Shown: positions 11,971 through 23,824 of the stretch, one piece after another
Layout of the letters: each line of letters starts with the position of its first letter
Position numbering within the stretch: the stretch's first letter is position 1
NCBI GenBank assembly: GCA_029204225.1
Contig: CM055098.1
Coordinates: 11,927,552-11,991,551, forward strand
Length of the DNA: 64,000 nucleotides
Origin: Diphasiastrum complanatum
Taxonomy: Eukaryota; Streptophyta; Lycopodiopsida; Lycopodiales; Lycopodiaceae
Reading direction: 5' to 3'
Program-made: the position numbers and the translations under genes
Notes under the pieces: generated by a model
The model's input: the letters and a program-made list of their open reading frames with translations, nothing else
Told to the model about the DNA's origin: nothing
Databases searched by the model: none

Positions 11971-14380
11971 AACAAAGCCACAATACACAATTTTTTTTCA
12001 ACACTGGATGTTGATTCAAATGAGAAATTATTTCCAAGAAAGTCAATTTAGACTATTCAAATACCATAAATATTTGTGTATTTGAATTTTTAATTTTCAG
12101 GTTCTATTAAAAATTTTGATTTTTTTGGACAAGGTGTATTGATTTTTTTGGTCAATTCGCATTTTTTTGTATAAATTATGTGATTTACGAGAATTTTTTT
12201 CATGAAAAAGCATGTTTTTGGGAAAAATTTTTTATTGAAAATGGTTACTCTTTGTTAGGATTTTGATTCCTTTCAAAAGATTTCACGTTAGAAGATGACA
12301 TTGCATTAGGAGAAGTTGAGCTCAACTATGTGAGGTGCAATTATTTGTAAATTTTTAGTGGTAATCTTTGTCACAAAAAAATAATGTTGCACCTTAACAA
12401 AAGAGTACCTTCTAAGTATTAAAAGAAAAAACTAGCCAATAATACAAATAAATTTCATTGTAGACATTGTTTATAGAGAACAATACGACATGTCATGCAT
12501 GTATTGTACATCAAATAATAGCCATTAGTCAACTTAAAACTATGTGAATTAATTACATAGAGCATTCTCGAGGTGGAGACTAATGTCGCCTTTTGAAAAA
12601 TGAGAAAGTCACCTTCCAAAAAATTGTGCAAAGTTTTGTGGAAGCAATCATTATACATGCTCATAAATGAGAATGCCAACGAGGTCATATTTGATTGAGA
12701 TAATATTAGCACAATATAGCTTCAAACTTCAAAATATGGTATTTTTTTTTTTTTTGGGTTTGAACCATACGATATACCATATGTGATCTTGCATGATGAG
12801 TATTATTCAATAATAGATGATATAATATGAAGACTGTTTTAAAAGTTGGTGCACAAAAAATTATATATTTATTTTTAAAAAAAATGGATTGAACAACGTT
12901 TACTTGAGAAAAAAATCAATGAAAAATAAACTTGGCATTATTTTAAAGCATCCATTGCAATGAGAAACAATTATTATGAACTATATCTTTTGACAAGCTA
13001 TCATTCATTTAATAAATCTTGTATTCACATTAAGACCAATTTAACATATAGAATATTTCTATTACAAAGTATCCCACATTTATATCATTCAATTACTTGA
13101 CATTCATGGGCTTTACAATACACTTTGAGTGGTATGTGATATCAAACTTTAATTGTACGTCCACTCAATGGTTATGAGCATCAACTTCAATCAACTAAGA
13201 TATTTTCTTATAAACATATATAATTAAGTTTCATTAAGCAACATGCAACAAATAATTTATAATCTCTTTAAAGCATTATACTTCAGATTTCATGCTAGTT
13301 GTTAAACAAAAAAACTTAGACTTAGACATATGCATTCCCAAAATTTGGAGAAAATTCTTCACTTGGATGTTAAGCCTTTATAAATTCACACTCATGATTC
13401 TTTATAAAAAAGAAAGTTTTAATGTAAATGACCATATAGTGATGTGAAAAATTGATAGCTTTAACAATTTTAGAGGAATTCTATAATATTTGAGCCACTA
13501 ATTAGATCATTTGACCTTTGGTGCACATATTTCAACTTCTAGAATATTCCAAAATATTGATACATATTCACGAATACATAACATGCTTGTTAGCAAGATA
13601 TGACGTCTTAATTATTCTTGATAAGTTATTTTTCTCTTGGATGACACTTTGTATAGATAATTGGAAGTGAACTCTTGAGCTCAAGTAGAAAAACAAAGAT
13701 TTTCAAAAATACACCACTAATTGGATGACTTTAATTATTATTACTGACCCACTCTAATCAAGATATCTTGTACTTAATGCCAATTTTGCAACTTTAGGTG
13801 GTTTGTTATTTAATCCTAGTAACAATCCATTGAGAAAAAAAATACATGATTGTAAATAGCAATTTTTCATTGTATTTAATGCTCTCCCCTTAAAGTTGAA
13901 GCATTATGATGTGCAATTTTTTTTTTTGAACGACTTGGTGGTAGTAAGACATGTGTCTTGCAACCTACACAATGGACCAAAAAATAGCAAAGTAATAGAA
14001 TAAGCAAAAATACTTGCAGATGTTGGATAATAGAATCACTTATGTAACATGCACTTTAAGCATCAACAATTTCAATAAATATCTTTAGCAAACAATATTT
14101 TGAATGCAACTTGAAACGTTTGCAATATATTTTTAAACATCAACAAACAACCTATGGATGCTGAGAAAGTCAATTGCCTAAATGACCTACATTTTCAACA
14201 TCGACAATTTTACTAAGTACATCAAATTGGTAAAGATTTAAAATACATCACCTAATTAGTCTTTTATATTGGTCATATATGCTATATAGAGGCATCTTCA
14301 TACAAACTTTCTACTACATCATGTTGTCCATAATGCAATAGCACTTTGATTATCACATTGAATAATTGTTGGAGTAGATT
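11971..14380. other. AT-rich spacer
   Basis: About 2.4 kb of AT-rich sequence with homopolymer runs and short, gene-poor frames on both strands. I see no domain, RNA gene or clear repeat structure. Confidence 0.5.
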
Positions 14381-17310
14381 GTTTGAGGCCAATATTGGAC
14401 AATAAGTTTCTCAATCAGACGGTCTCTTTGGTAGCTTGTGAAGCTCCAATGTACTCAATCTCTATTGAAGACATTGCAGTTTTGACTATTTCAGGATATC
14501 GGACCATTATTGGAGCAAGAAGACAAATCCAAAAGTGGATTTTCTTGTGTCGATATAACTTGCCCCATTCGAATTTGTAAATCCATATAATAAAGGATGT
14601 CAGATGCATCGGTCTCTCCATAGCAAATGCAAAGGTCAATAGTAGCTGGACCATATTTGACGACACTTAATAGAGGCTTCCAATATATCATTCCAAGATT
14701 CGTCATATATTGGCTCAAAGAGCTATCAACATATGCAAGTTTGGGATTGGTGGAGATCATTGCATACATGAGAGATATGATAATTGACTGATATGGATAT
14801 CTCTTTATTTAGTCCTTCTCCTCTTTTGTTTGAGGAAATTGCTCTTTCAATAGTTTTAGACCTGGATCCATAGGAGATTGTACAAGCTTGTAATTCATGA
14901 AATCAAATTTAGAAGGCATGTTGAAGATATACCTCTACTGAGTAATATAGAGTAGCTTCTTGTTTTTGTCTCTGTGGATTTGGATTCTAAGATAGTAATG
15001 AGCTTCTCCTAGGTCTGTCATTTCAAATTCTTGAGATAGCCCCTCTTAGTATCATTTATCAATTTGACATTATTGTTAAATAGCAATGTATCATCAACAT
15101 ATAGCATGAAGATGATAAAGGATTGTCAAATGGCCTTGAAATAGACATTATAGTCTACAGAGCTTGGTTCGAATTCTCATTCGATAAGGAAAGAGTTTAT
15201 TCGATGAAACCATGTTCTCAAATATTGTTTCAAGCCATACAAGGCTTTATGGAGTTTACTATTGAGCACATATCCTTCTAACTGAATAATATAGATGTTC
15301 TCTTCGATAAATCCATTGAGGAATGTTGTTTGAACATATAACTGATGTACGTTGAGGTTGGCTATAGCAGCATACAATAGTAGTAATCATATTAGAGAGT
15401 GCTTGACATTGGGATGAATGTTCTGTGATAATCCCCTTGCCACTACTCAAGCCTTCCTTCTATCAATATTGCCATCTGCCTTGTACTTGACCTTAAAGAT
15501 CCATTTGTAGTCGATAATCTTTTTGCCTGCAAGCAATTTAGAGATAGTCCAACTGTTGTTCTTGATCAATGAGTTGTATTTTTTATTCATAGCTTTTTTC
15601 CAGAGATCCAAATCAGCCTATGTGAGTGCTTCTCCGATTGTGTTTGGCTCCTATGAAGATAGTGAGCATACTCATCAGTGAATTTTATAGGCTGGGTTCG
15701 AATTCTCGATGATCTTTTGGGAGGTGTTGTCTGCAAAATTCAATTCTATGTTAGCTGCTTATGGGTTGTAGCTTCTTGTTCTTCTTTCAAATCAATTTGT
15801 ATAGATTGGCCACTTGAAGATATCAAAATTGTATTTCAATAATCATCAGTGTTCAGAACAAGAACAACAAGGAGAATTTGGTTCTTGACCTTTAAATCGA
15901 TAAACTAATCTTCGACGAATGTAACATCCCTGCTAGTAAAAACTTTGCAAGTTATAGGATGATATAGTCCATACATGCTGTTAGAAGAAGAATAATCGAC
16001 AAAAAATGTTTTTATTGAAGGCCCGTCTAGTTTCTTTCCGAGCATAGGTGGTGCATATGAAAACTCTTAAATTCTTTAATGAAAGTTTGGATCCATAGTC
16101 CAAACTCCATAAGGAATTTTGATATTCGATAAACCTTTAGTTACATATCGATTCTACAAATAGGCTACTTTCAAAACATCATGTTTCCAAAAGGACTTAG
16201 GCAACGATGCATGAGTGACCATGCATTTGGCAAATTCGACTAAGGTTCCGTTATTTCCCTCTACAAGTCCGTTGGACTAAGGAGAATAGGAAGCAACATA
16301 TTGATGTTCAATAGCACTTGTCGAATAATACTATTTGAATGCATTCAATATCTATTCACCATTGTTGTTGGTTCTTAGAGCTTTTATCTTTCTTCTTGTC
16401 TACAGCTCATCATGCTCTTTATAAAGTTTGAAGAAATGGAAGGCTTCATATTTGTGCTTCATAAAATATATAGCAGCTCTTTGTGATAATCGTCAATGAT
16501 TGTAATAAAGGATTTAGTAGCAAAGTAATGATAGTGCCTAAATCAGCCCACATATATCTGAATGGTTTATGTCTAAGAGATTTCTAGATAAATGTTCAAG
16601 ATTTGAATTAAAAGGCCTTCTAGTCTGCTTTCCTACGATATAACTTTGGCAGACTGGAGGGTCGATAGTTCAATAATCAAAATCTAGAACTAAAGAATGC
16701 TTAGACATATTTGTAATAGATATGTCATTTAGGTGCCCAAGTCTATAATGTCAAATTAATCCTTTATTGATCAAAATTGAGTTGCTTACAACATAATCAG
16801 TCACAAAATAACAATGACTAAGTCGATAAAGATATCATTGCCCTTTTCAAGTGCAAGGACTTTCTTCGATTTATCAAGAAATTTGCATGAATCTGATTCA
16901 AACTCTACCTTATGTCTTAAATTAGTAATTCTGTTGATAGATAGCAGATTTTGTCATTAGATTCATTACATACAATACTTTTGGTATGAGCTTCAATTCT
17001 CCATGTTGAAAATTTAGTCTAATAGTACCGTCACCGTCGATCATGTGTGAGTTGTTGTCTCCAAGGTGAATGAATTTCTTCATACTATAGGCAGAATAGT
17101 CGATGCATCAGAACAAGAAATGTTTTGATAATGTATGCTTTGACTAGACAAATGATACCATATTAGGCTCTAATATTGTAAAATTGTCAACTACTTTCGA
17201 CATTTTATTTGGCAATTTTGAGGCCAACTTGAAATCTCAACTTAGAGACAGTTTCATATTTGTCAATAAGGGCCTAAATAGTGTTTGTACTATGTGGTGC
17301 ACCTGCATCA
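14381..17310 (-). pseudogene. Decayed Ty1/copia pol, minus strand
   Basis: Reading down from 17280, a protease/linker-like stretch near 17050 (MKKFIHLGDNNSHMIDGDG) is followed by integrase at about 16650-16000 (YVASYSP, NGLVEGNNGTLVEFAKCM). RT lies at about 15600-15030 (YKWIFKVKYKADGNIDRRKA, LNVHQLYVQTTFLNGFIEEN, LYVDDTLLFNNN, MTDLGEAHYYL), and RNase H at 14666-14381 (MSSIEIEYIGASQATKETV). All domains are recognisable and in order, but stops and frameshifts are dense. YVDD is intact near 15095. The element is older than the LTR unit that abuts it at 17321. Neither LTR is identified. Confidence 0.8.
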
Positions 17311-17544
17311 AATGCAACAGTGTGAAGAATAGGCAAAATATAGCTTGATTATTTTGCAATTTAATGTTCATATGTAAATCTCACATGCGTGGAGCATGTT
17401 CCCACGTGTGGAGGGTAGGCATAATCATTTTAGATCATTAATGTTGAGTTTGAGTATTCAATAGGATACCAACTCGAGTTCTAGTGAAATTGTGACATTT
17501 GTCGCATAATGTAAGGATTGAAATGCATCTAATATCAAATTGTT

Positions 17545-17712
17545 TGGCCCAATCAAATTAAGAGGTGTAGATCACGAGGCCAATCATATCAAGAGGTGCA
17601 AATTATTTGGTCCAATCATATTAAGTGGTGCAAATCCATTGACGAGGTGCATTACATGTGAACCAATCATGGATAGAGGTGCCAATATTGAGGTCCAATC
17701 ATTATGAGAGGT
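17545..17712 (+). repeat. Degenerate short tandem repeat in LTR
   Basis: Units of roughly 30-35 bp containing CCAATCAT, AAGAGGTG and variants occur about five times. CCAAT boxes recur in the array, which could matter for LTR promoter activity; that role is inferred. Confidence 0.55.
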
Positions 17713-18103
17713 GGATCCAATCAATTAGAGCATTCTTCTCATGCTAGAGCACGAGCTAGTTCAATATTTAAGAGAGATCTCTTTTGTACATACTATTGGA
17801 ATCAATGTAATCAAGTTTTGATGAGAGTTGGCTTCCAACACTTAGTTTTTTTTTGTCTATGTTTTCTCTCCACCCAAGAGCAAGGAGTTAGAAAAACAGT
17901 AGAACTATTGTGTTTCTGGATTATGGGTCCTATCAGTGGATAGGGACTAGTTGGCCTCGCCATGATGTGAGTCGACGGGACACGCGTCCCGTCAACGGCA
18001 ACCTGGGCCATGCATGGGTTGCCATAGTGAAAAACTATATTTTGGTTTTGAGAAATACAATTGCTACAGGAGCCTGGAGTGGAGAGTGCTATCTATGTGT
18101 TAC

Positions 18104-19240
18104 AGTCCTGTAGCCTGAACTTGTGCAGCAACTCTCTGACATAATTCACCTGTGTTAGACCCACCTCATGTCCTTTTTGCCACGTCTCCACTACAAGGCA
18201 ATAATGCATTAGGTTGAGATATGTCATCTCAAATTGTTCCATGAGATCCTTCTTGATCATATCTATCATCTCTTGATTATTCCCCGTAATAATCAAGTCA
18301 TGAACATAAAGAGCAACCAAAGCAATCATACCATCAAAGCATAAGACGTAAAGATTTGGATCAGAGTGCGTTCTCACCATTCTCTTAGAACGAAAGTAGG
18401 CATCAATCCTACTGTACCACACACGTGGTGCCTGTTTGAAACCATAAAGTGCTTTCTTCAAGAGACATACTTTATTCTCCTGTCCTTTCGCTATAAATCC
18501 TTCAGGTTGATCCATGAACACCTCTTCTTCTAACTCACCATTTCGAAAAGCAGATTTCACATCCATCTGATGTAAAGGCCAATCATGAAGCTAAAGCAAC
18601 AAGTAGATGTAGAGTATTCCACTTACATACTGGCGCAAAGGTCTCCTCATAGTCGATGCCTTTACTTTGTGCATAACCTTTGATCACCAATCTTGTTTTG
18701 TGCCTTGCCATACTTCCATCTGCATGGTACTTAGTCCTGTACATCCATTTACAACCAATGGGTTTCTTGCCAGCTAGTGGTTCCACTAAGTCCCATGTGC
18801 TATGCTTAGCAATTGACTCCATCTCTTCTTCCATGGCCTTGACCCAAATGTCATCATCCTTTGCTTCAACATAAGTTGAAGGTTCTTTGCTTTGAATAAT
18901 GCTAGATAAGAGAGCATAATTTGCTTCATACCTATCAATTTGTGTCTTTTCTCTTGTTGATCTTTGTAGCTCTCCTTGGATAGATGATCCTAGAAAGTCA
19001 TCCATGTCGCGGCTCTCCATCAATCTCTCAAACCACTTAGGGAGCTTCATGTCAGGTGATCAGCTTCTTGGTGAAAATGTATCCCATAGTACATCTTTCT
19101 CCTTGAATTTGTCACCTACAACTTCAATACTCTTTTCCATACAATGACTTTTCTACTTTCTTCCCGTCGTAAACACCAAACTCTCAAAAAACTCTTCTCC
19201 CAAAGCTCTCTTCAACGACGACACTATACTGTGTACACTC
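18104..19240 (-). pseudogene. Copia RT in the inverted block
   Basis: Minus-strand frames at 19050-18583 and 18566-18093 carry RT in order: DIWVKAMEEEMESIAKHSTW, GCKWMYRTKYHADGSMARHK, KGIDYEETFAPVCK, MDVKSAFRNGELEEEVFMDQ, ALYGFKQAPRVWY and LVALYVHDLIITGNN, ending at KFRLQDC. The catalytic box is YVHD rather than YVDD, which removes a metal-binding Asp. A short gag start (MEKSIEVVGDKFKEKDVLWD) near 19140 joins pol after a large deletion of gag, protease and integrase. LQDC is exactly where the inverted block meets the truncated 5' LTR. Confidence 0.85.
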
Positions 19241-19247
19241 CCTGTAT

Positions 19248-19260
19248 GGCTCTGATACCA
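19248..19260 (-). promoter_or_regulatory. Inverted copia primer-binding site
   Basis: The minus strand reads TGGTATCAGAGCC, a perfect copia tRNA-Met site, directly next to a 40-bp inverted LTR end (19261-19300). It marks where the original leader now lies after inversion. Confidence 0.85.
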
Positions 19261-19300
19261 ACTTAGAATTTGCTTCAAACAGGATTACAGATCATGCAAC

Positions 19301-19470
19301 ACAATTTAAGGTTCAGTATCACTTTATACGTGAGAGGCTGCTGAGTCAGGAAATTAATGTTGTTCATTGTAGCACAGATGAACAACTAGCGGACATCTTG
19401 ACTAAGCCACTCATCAGAGAAAAGTATGATAAGTTTAGATCAAAGCTTTCTGTACTTAAAGTTTGTTAAA
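19301..19470 (+). pseudogene. Copia RNase H C-terminus
   Basis: A plus-strand reading of about 56 codons covers VQYHFIRERL, INVVHCSTDEQLADILTKPL and a short tail ending in a stop at 19467-19469. It is the C-terminus of copia RNase H and lies 57 bp before the 3' LTR at 19527, the normal order. The upstream half of RNase H is missing, removed or displaced by the neighbouring inversion and deletion. Confidence 0.8.
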
Positions 19471-20363
19471 TTTGATGCTATGTATATGGATGTATAATTA
19501 AAAGTAGGTTCTACTTTTAAGGAGAGAGTTAGAATTAAAGTAGAACTATTGTGTTTCTGTATTGTGGGACCTATCAGTGGATAAGGACTAGTTGGCGAGT
19601 CGACGGGACCGTCAATGGCAAACTGGGCCATGCATGGGTTGCCATAGTGAAAAACTATATGTACAGTGTATTTTGGTTTTGAGAAACACAGTTGCTACGG
19701 GAGCTTGGAGTGGAGAGTGCTTTCTGTCTGTGTTACTATGTTGCATGATCTGTAATCCTGTTTGAAGCAAATTCTAAGTCAAGGGCACCATTTCCTCTCT
19801 CTACTCAAGAGCAACCTATTGTAGAACTTAGTTTTTTCATCAAGTGCCTCTATTCAAGTGAATGATGAAGTTATGATGGGTGGATGCATGCTTGTGTGCG
19901 CTTGCCTGGACATTGTCAAGTAGATTGTTTGCATCAATCAAGAGATAGTTTCATGTGAAATGACACACTCCTTAGAAGATCAATCACATGCTTTTTGTTG
20001 TCCTCACACGTGTGAAAAGTACACAACATACAAGTAACATGCCAAAGACACATTGCTAATGAACACTTGTGGAAGTATGGAAGCAGAGTGGATAGTCAAA
20101 CATCAAATCTAGAAGAGATTGAGGTTTGTTTAGAAAGCTAGCACATCTATTGAATTTTTTAAATATGAGAATATTTAGGTTTCCATTGACTATCAAGTGA
20201 ATGATGAAGTTATGATGTGTGGATGCATGCTTGTGTGCTCTTGCCTTGACATTGTCAAGTAGATTGTTTGCATCAATTAAGTGATAGTTTGATGTGCAAT
20301 CACACACTCCTTTGAAAATCAATCACATGATTTTGATGTCCTCACATGTGTGAAAAGTACACA

Positions 20364-20375
20364 TGGTATTAGAGC
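20364..20375 (+). promoter_or_regulatory. Copia primer-binding site
   Basis: TGGTATTAGAGC differs by one base from TGGTATCAGAGC and directly follows the LTR end ACA at 20361-20363. Confidence 0.75.
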
Positions 20376-22186
20376 TTGCATAAGGATGGATGGCATGCAT
20401 CATGCTTGATGAAAATTGCTTAAAAAAACAAGGTTTTGAGAGCTAGTTTGGACATAGTTTGCAATCAAGTGGATTTTGAGATCAAAATCGATCAAAATCA
20501 TGATAAATTGATCCAGCCTAAGTACTATAGAGCCTGCTACACTTAGACATGTGTGAGATCACCTAACTTTGAGTTGATGGTGTTTCTCCAAGGTAAATTT
20601 AAATCTAGTGCATGATAGCTTGTTGGAAAGCTAGTGAAGTCTAGTTTGTTGCAATTGATCTCAAGCCAAATGGATGTGTCTTAACAATTTTATTGGCATT
20701 TAAAGTGAGGTGAGTAGGGCACTCAACTTGGTTGGACAGAGGCTCATCAAAAATTCATTATTCTTGTTTAGGGTTTATCTAGAGGTGATTGTGTTGCCAT
20801 AGCCATATAGTTTCACTCAAATCATGTGGTTTTGAGTAGGTTGTGGAGTCCTTGAGTATTTTCAAGTGCTTTGAAGCTTTTCTAAGCTTGTGGAAGGAGT
20901 TGGCTAAAAAATCTATGTTCCATGATGGTAAGGCCTTTGAGGATTGTGCTTTGGAAAAGGCACATGGAAATTCATTTCCAAGGTGTTCTACTTATCATCA
21001 ATTTTTTCATCTTGTTCATTTGCATGATCATATTTCATCAAGTAGAAGCAAAGATTCTTCTTTCATATGTGTCTCCTTCATTGATGACTTCAATTGGATG
21101 TATCTCTTATCAAATGTGCTTGATAGGAAGATGACAATAGATAATTTAGGGATTTTGAGATCCATATGCTTTGTCTATATTCCATTGCATGTAAGGAGTA
21201 AGGAGAACCTAATCTCAATCAAGAGGATGATGGTAGAATCCACATATCTACCAACAATCCAAGTGTATGATGGAGAGTTGCCAAGGCTTCAGGAGGAGAC
21301 CTCTCAACTTAGTATTCCAAGGAGATTTTCAAGAGACAAGGCCGAGTCTATGTGGCTTACAATTCATGGGAAATAGGAGCAATTTTCAAGTGTTATCTAC
21401 CTCAAACACATCCACTTTTTCTTCCCTTCTATCATTTGATGTACTTGAGATTTCTACATCTAAAAGTTGGAGTGAGGCAATGCTAGTTTTGTATGATGCC
21501 TCTTGTAAGGACATATCTCATGTCATTAATGGCTAAGATCTGGTTCTAAATCATTTAGAAAGAATGTAGTTGTGTCATCAAATGTATGCTCTTGTAAGAG
21601 CAAGAATGAGATAGTCATACATAATGTGAAAAATAATGTTTTTTCATTTTGTAAGGCAATTTGTAAAATTCTCATGAGATTAAGTGAATTATCCACAAAG
21701 GACACTTATATCCTTGAGCAAGTATGTAGCCTCAATGAGTTTAAGATTGCTATTGATTTCAATATTAGATTTGTCATGCAAAAAGTTCATAGTTTATAGA
21801 CTAGTCAAGCTAGTATGCAAAATCTTGGCAATCAATTGTGTCTATTGTGTGATCTTGATCTTCATGATCATTATGAGGCATGGAGGCTTTGGGTGTCCCT
21901 CATTATGGTGAAACTGTTTTCAAGGAGGTGGAGCTTTCAAGCCCAAGATCTTCTTCAAGCATGGAGGAAACAAAAGGAAGTCGTGGCAGATTGGTGGAAT
22001 GCTCATCAATGAGATTGGCAATGGACTTCCATCAAAGAAATCCTCTCATGGATTTCATGAATTTGCTACTATCACAAGTCCTTTTTTTGGTTTTCACATC
22101 ATATCCATGCCAAAGGATGCACTCAAGAAGCATCTTAAGTTTTTTGTTTGATCTAGTATCTCATCAAGCTAGTTTTTGAGGAGGAA
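20376..22186 (+). pseudogene. Shrunken internal region of composite copia element
   Basis: A pol fragment at 20843-21140 reads GAG-preintegrase/integrase-like: EDCALEKAHGNSFP, then SFICVSFIDDFNWMYLLS. The rest of the interior (21140-22170) has short frames I do not recognise. One stretch at 21630-21790 (FCKAICKILMRLSELSTKDT) resembles a plus-strand frame at 63500-63650. A polypurine tract GAGGAGGAA (22178-22186) precedes the 3' LTR. No RT or RNase H remains, so this is a non-autonomous derivative. Confidence 0.65.
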
Positions 22187-22343
22187 TGTGAGGAATAGGC
22201 AAAATCTAGTTTCATTATTTTGCAATTTCATGTAAATGTGTAAATCTCACATTTGTGGAGCATGTTCCATGTGTGGAGGGTAGGCATAATCATTTTAGAT
22301 CATTAATGTTGAGTTTGAATAGTCAATAAGGTACCAACTCAAG
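22187..22343 (+). repeat. 3' LTR of composite element, truncated
   Basis: The first roughly 157 bp match the 5' LTR (TGTGAGGAATAGGCAAAATC, GGAGGGTAGGCATAATCATT). Similarity stops at GTACCAACTCAAGTT, where unrelated copia sequence begins, so most of this LTR is lost. Confidence 0.8.
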
Positions 22344-22344
22344 T

Positions 22345-23810
22345 TATTTCATTTCAAGTCTGAAACTAAAGTACCTGCACCACTAGTTAGGAATAATCCA
22401 CCTTTGCAGCCAGAGCTCCACTCCACAACTTCTTGTCCCTACATCAAGAAGATCAACTATGCATGAACCTAACAAATATGTTTTTCAAAAAATTATGTCT
22501 AATACTACTATTTTATTTAAGGACCTTGGTAGATCTGATGCAAAAAAATGACAACAAGCATGAATAAAGCATAAAATGCATCTTTGATGAAGAACAAGAC
22601 CTAGAGTCTTATTATGCCTCCAACCAAAGCAAATATCATTGATACAAAATGGATATTCAAGTTGAAGTTGAAACCTAACAATTTTATTTTCAAGCGGAAG
22701 GTTGAAAAAGAGTATGGCATCGGGAATACCGAGATATTGGCTAATAGTCAAGCATCAGTCAATTAGGATTAAATTGGCCATAGGAGCAAAAGGAGACTTG
22801 GAAATCCACTAGATGGATGTCTAAATAATCTTCTTGAATGGGCATGTACAAGAAGAATTGTATATCTATCAACTTGAAGGGTATGTCCTTCACAAGATCA
22901 CAAAGTTTGTAGATTATGTAAAGCCTTGTATGGCTTGAAACAAAATTCTGTATGGCTTGAAACAAGCTCCAAGAGCTTGTTTTGATATGATTGGTAAATT
23001 CTTGTTATATTCAAGTTGTATTCACTGTATTGCTGATTCACATGTACATAAGTGTATCAAAGGCTCAAATTATATTTTTATAACCTTCTATATTGATAAT
23101 GCTCTTATTATTAGCACCTCCAATTAGCTACTAATCAATACAAAAACTCTATTGTCCAAAATTTTTGAAATGACTAATTCCACTATTTGTTAGGCATTGA
23201 AATCAACAGAGATAGAACGACCAAGAGAATATTTCTCAACTAGAAGAGATGTCTTAGTAATGTACTATGTAGATATGGCATGGAAAACTATAAGCCTATT
23301 GAATTTTCCATGGATTTAGGCTTCAAGTTATTTAAAGACTTGTGCCCAAAAACAAATGCAAGTCAACAAGAGATGAGCAAATATCTTCTTTGTAGTCAGC
23401 ACATTGTCAAAATACATGTCGAATCCAAGCCTACCATATTGGAAGGCTCTCCAAAGAATCTTGAGGTACATTCAATATTTTAAGTGCTTTGTAGTACTAT
23501 GTTATGATGGAAGTCAAGAGGAGACACTCGCTCTTAAAGCCTATTCAAATTTTGATTGGATCAGTGATTTGGACATTTGAAAGTCCACATCTGGCTACAC
23601 TTGCTTCCTTGTAGGAGGACCCATTTCTTGGAACAACATGAAATAGAGATGTGCTTACATGTCCTCTACTGAGGCTAAATTTATTGTAGTTACCCAAGTA
23701 GTGAAGGAAATTATTTTTCTTAGAAGATTAAAATCTAGTAGCATAAAGGTGTCTTTAGCATCAAAAGAGGAGATCACAAGTGTAACCATCTAGTATACTT
23801 CCAAATTTAT
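22345..23810 (+). pseudogene. Copia RT/RNase H remnant, plus strand
   Basis: RT pieces in order: DTKWIFKLKLKPNNFIFKRK (about 22640), IIFLNGHVQEELYIYQLEGY (about 22830), ILYGLKQAPRACFDMIGKFL (about 22945) and FITFYIDNALIIS (about 23085), where the catalytic box YVDD has become YIDN. RNase H follows at about 23470-23800 (LKAYSNFDWISDLDI, STSGYTCFLVGGPISWNNMK, MSSTEAKFIVVTQVVKEIIF). Dense stops. No LTR is assigned. Confidence 0.75.
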
Positions 23811-23824
23811 TGTACCTGTGACCT

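Larger units (their letters stand above)
17886..19779 (+). mobile_element. Nested copia element with inverted internal body
   Basis: The insertion is flanked by the 5-bp target duplication CAAGG (17881-17885 and 19780-19784). The 3' LTR is 19527-19779 (AGTTAGAATT to AATTCTAAGT). The 5' LTR is 17886-18103, same orientation, but lacks its last 40 bp. Those 40 bp occur as a perfect reverse complement at 19261-19300, directly followed on the minus strand by an intact primer site TGGTATCAGAGCC (19260-19248), a gag start and RT. RNase H resumes on the plus strand at 19301-19470. One internal block, about 18104-19300, is therefore inverted between direct LTRs. Gag-to-integrase is also deleted, so the element is non-autonomous. 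Confidence 0.85.
17321..20363 (+). repeat. 5' LTR of composite copia element, with nested insertion
   Basis: The LTR starts TGTGAAGAATAGGC, closely matching the 3' copy starting TGTGAGGAATAGGC at 22187. It ends with ACA next to a primer-binding site at 20364. Without the insertion at 17886-19779 it is about 1.14 kb. Inside are a degenerate repeat around CCAATCATATTAAGAGGTG (17545-17710) and a direct duplication of about 170 bp (19855-20025 and 20194-20362). It also holds palindromic CACGTG-type motifs. Confidence 0.75.
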
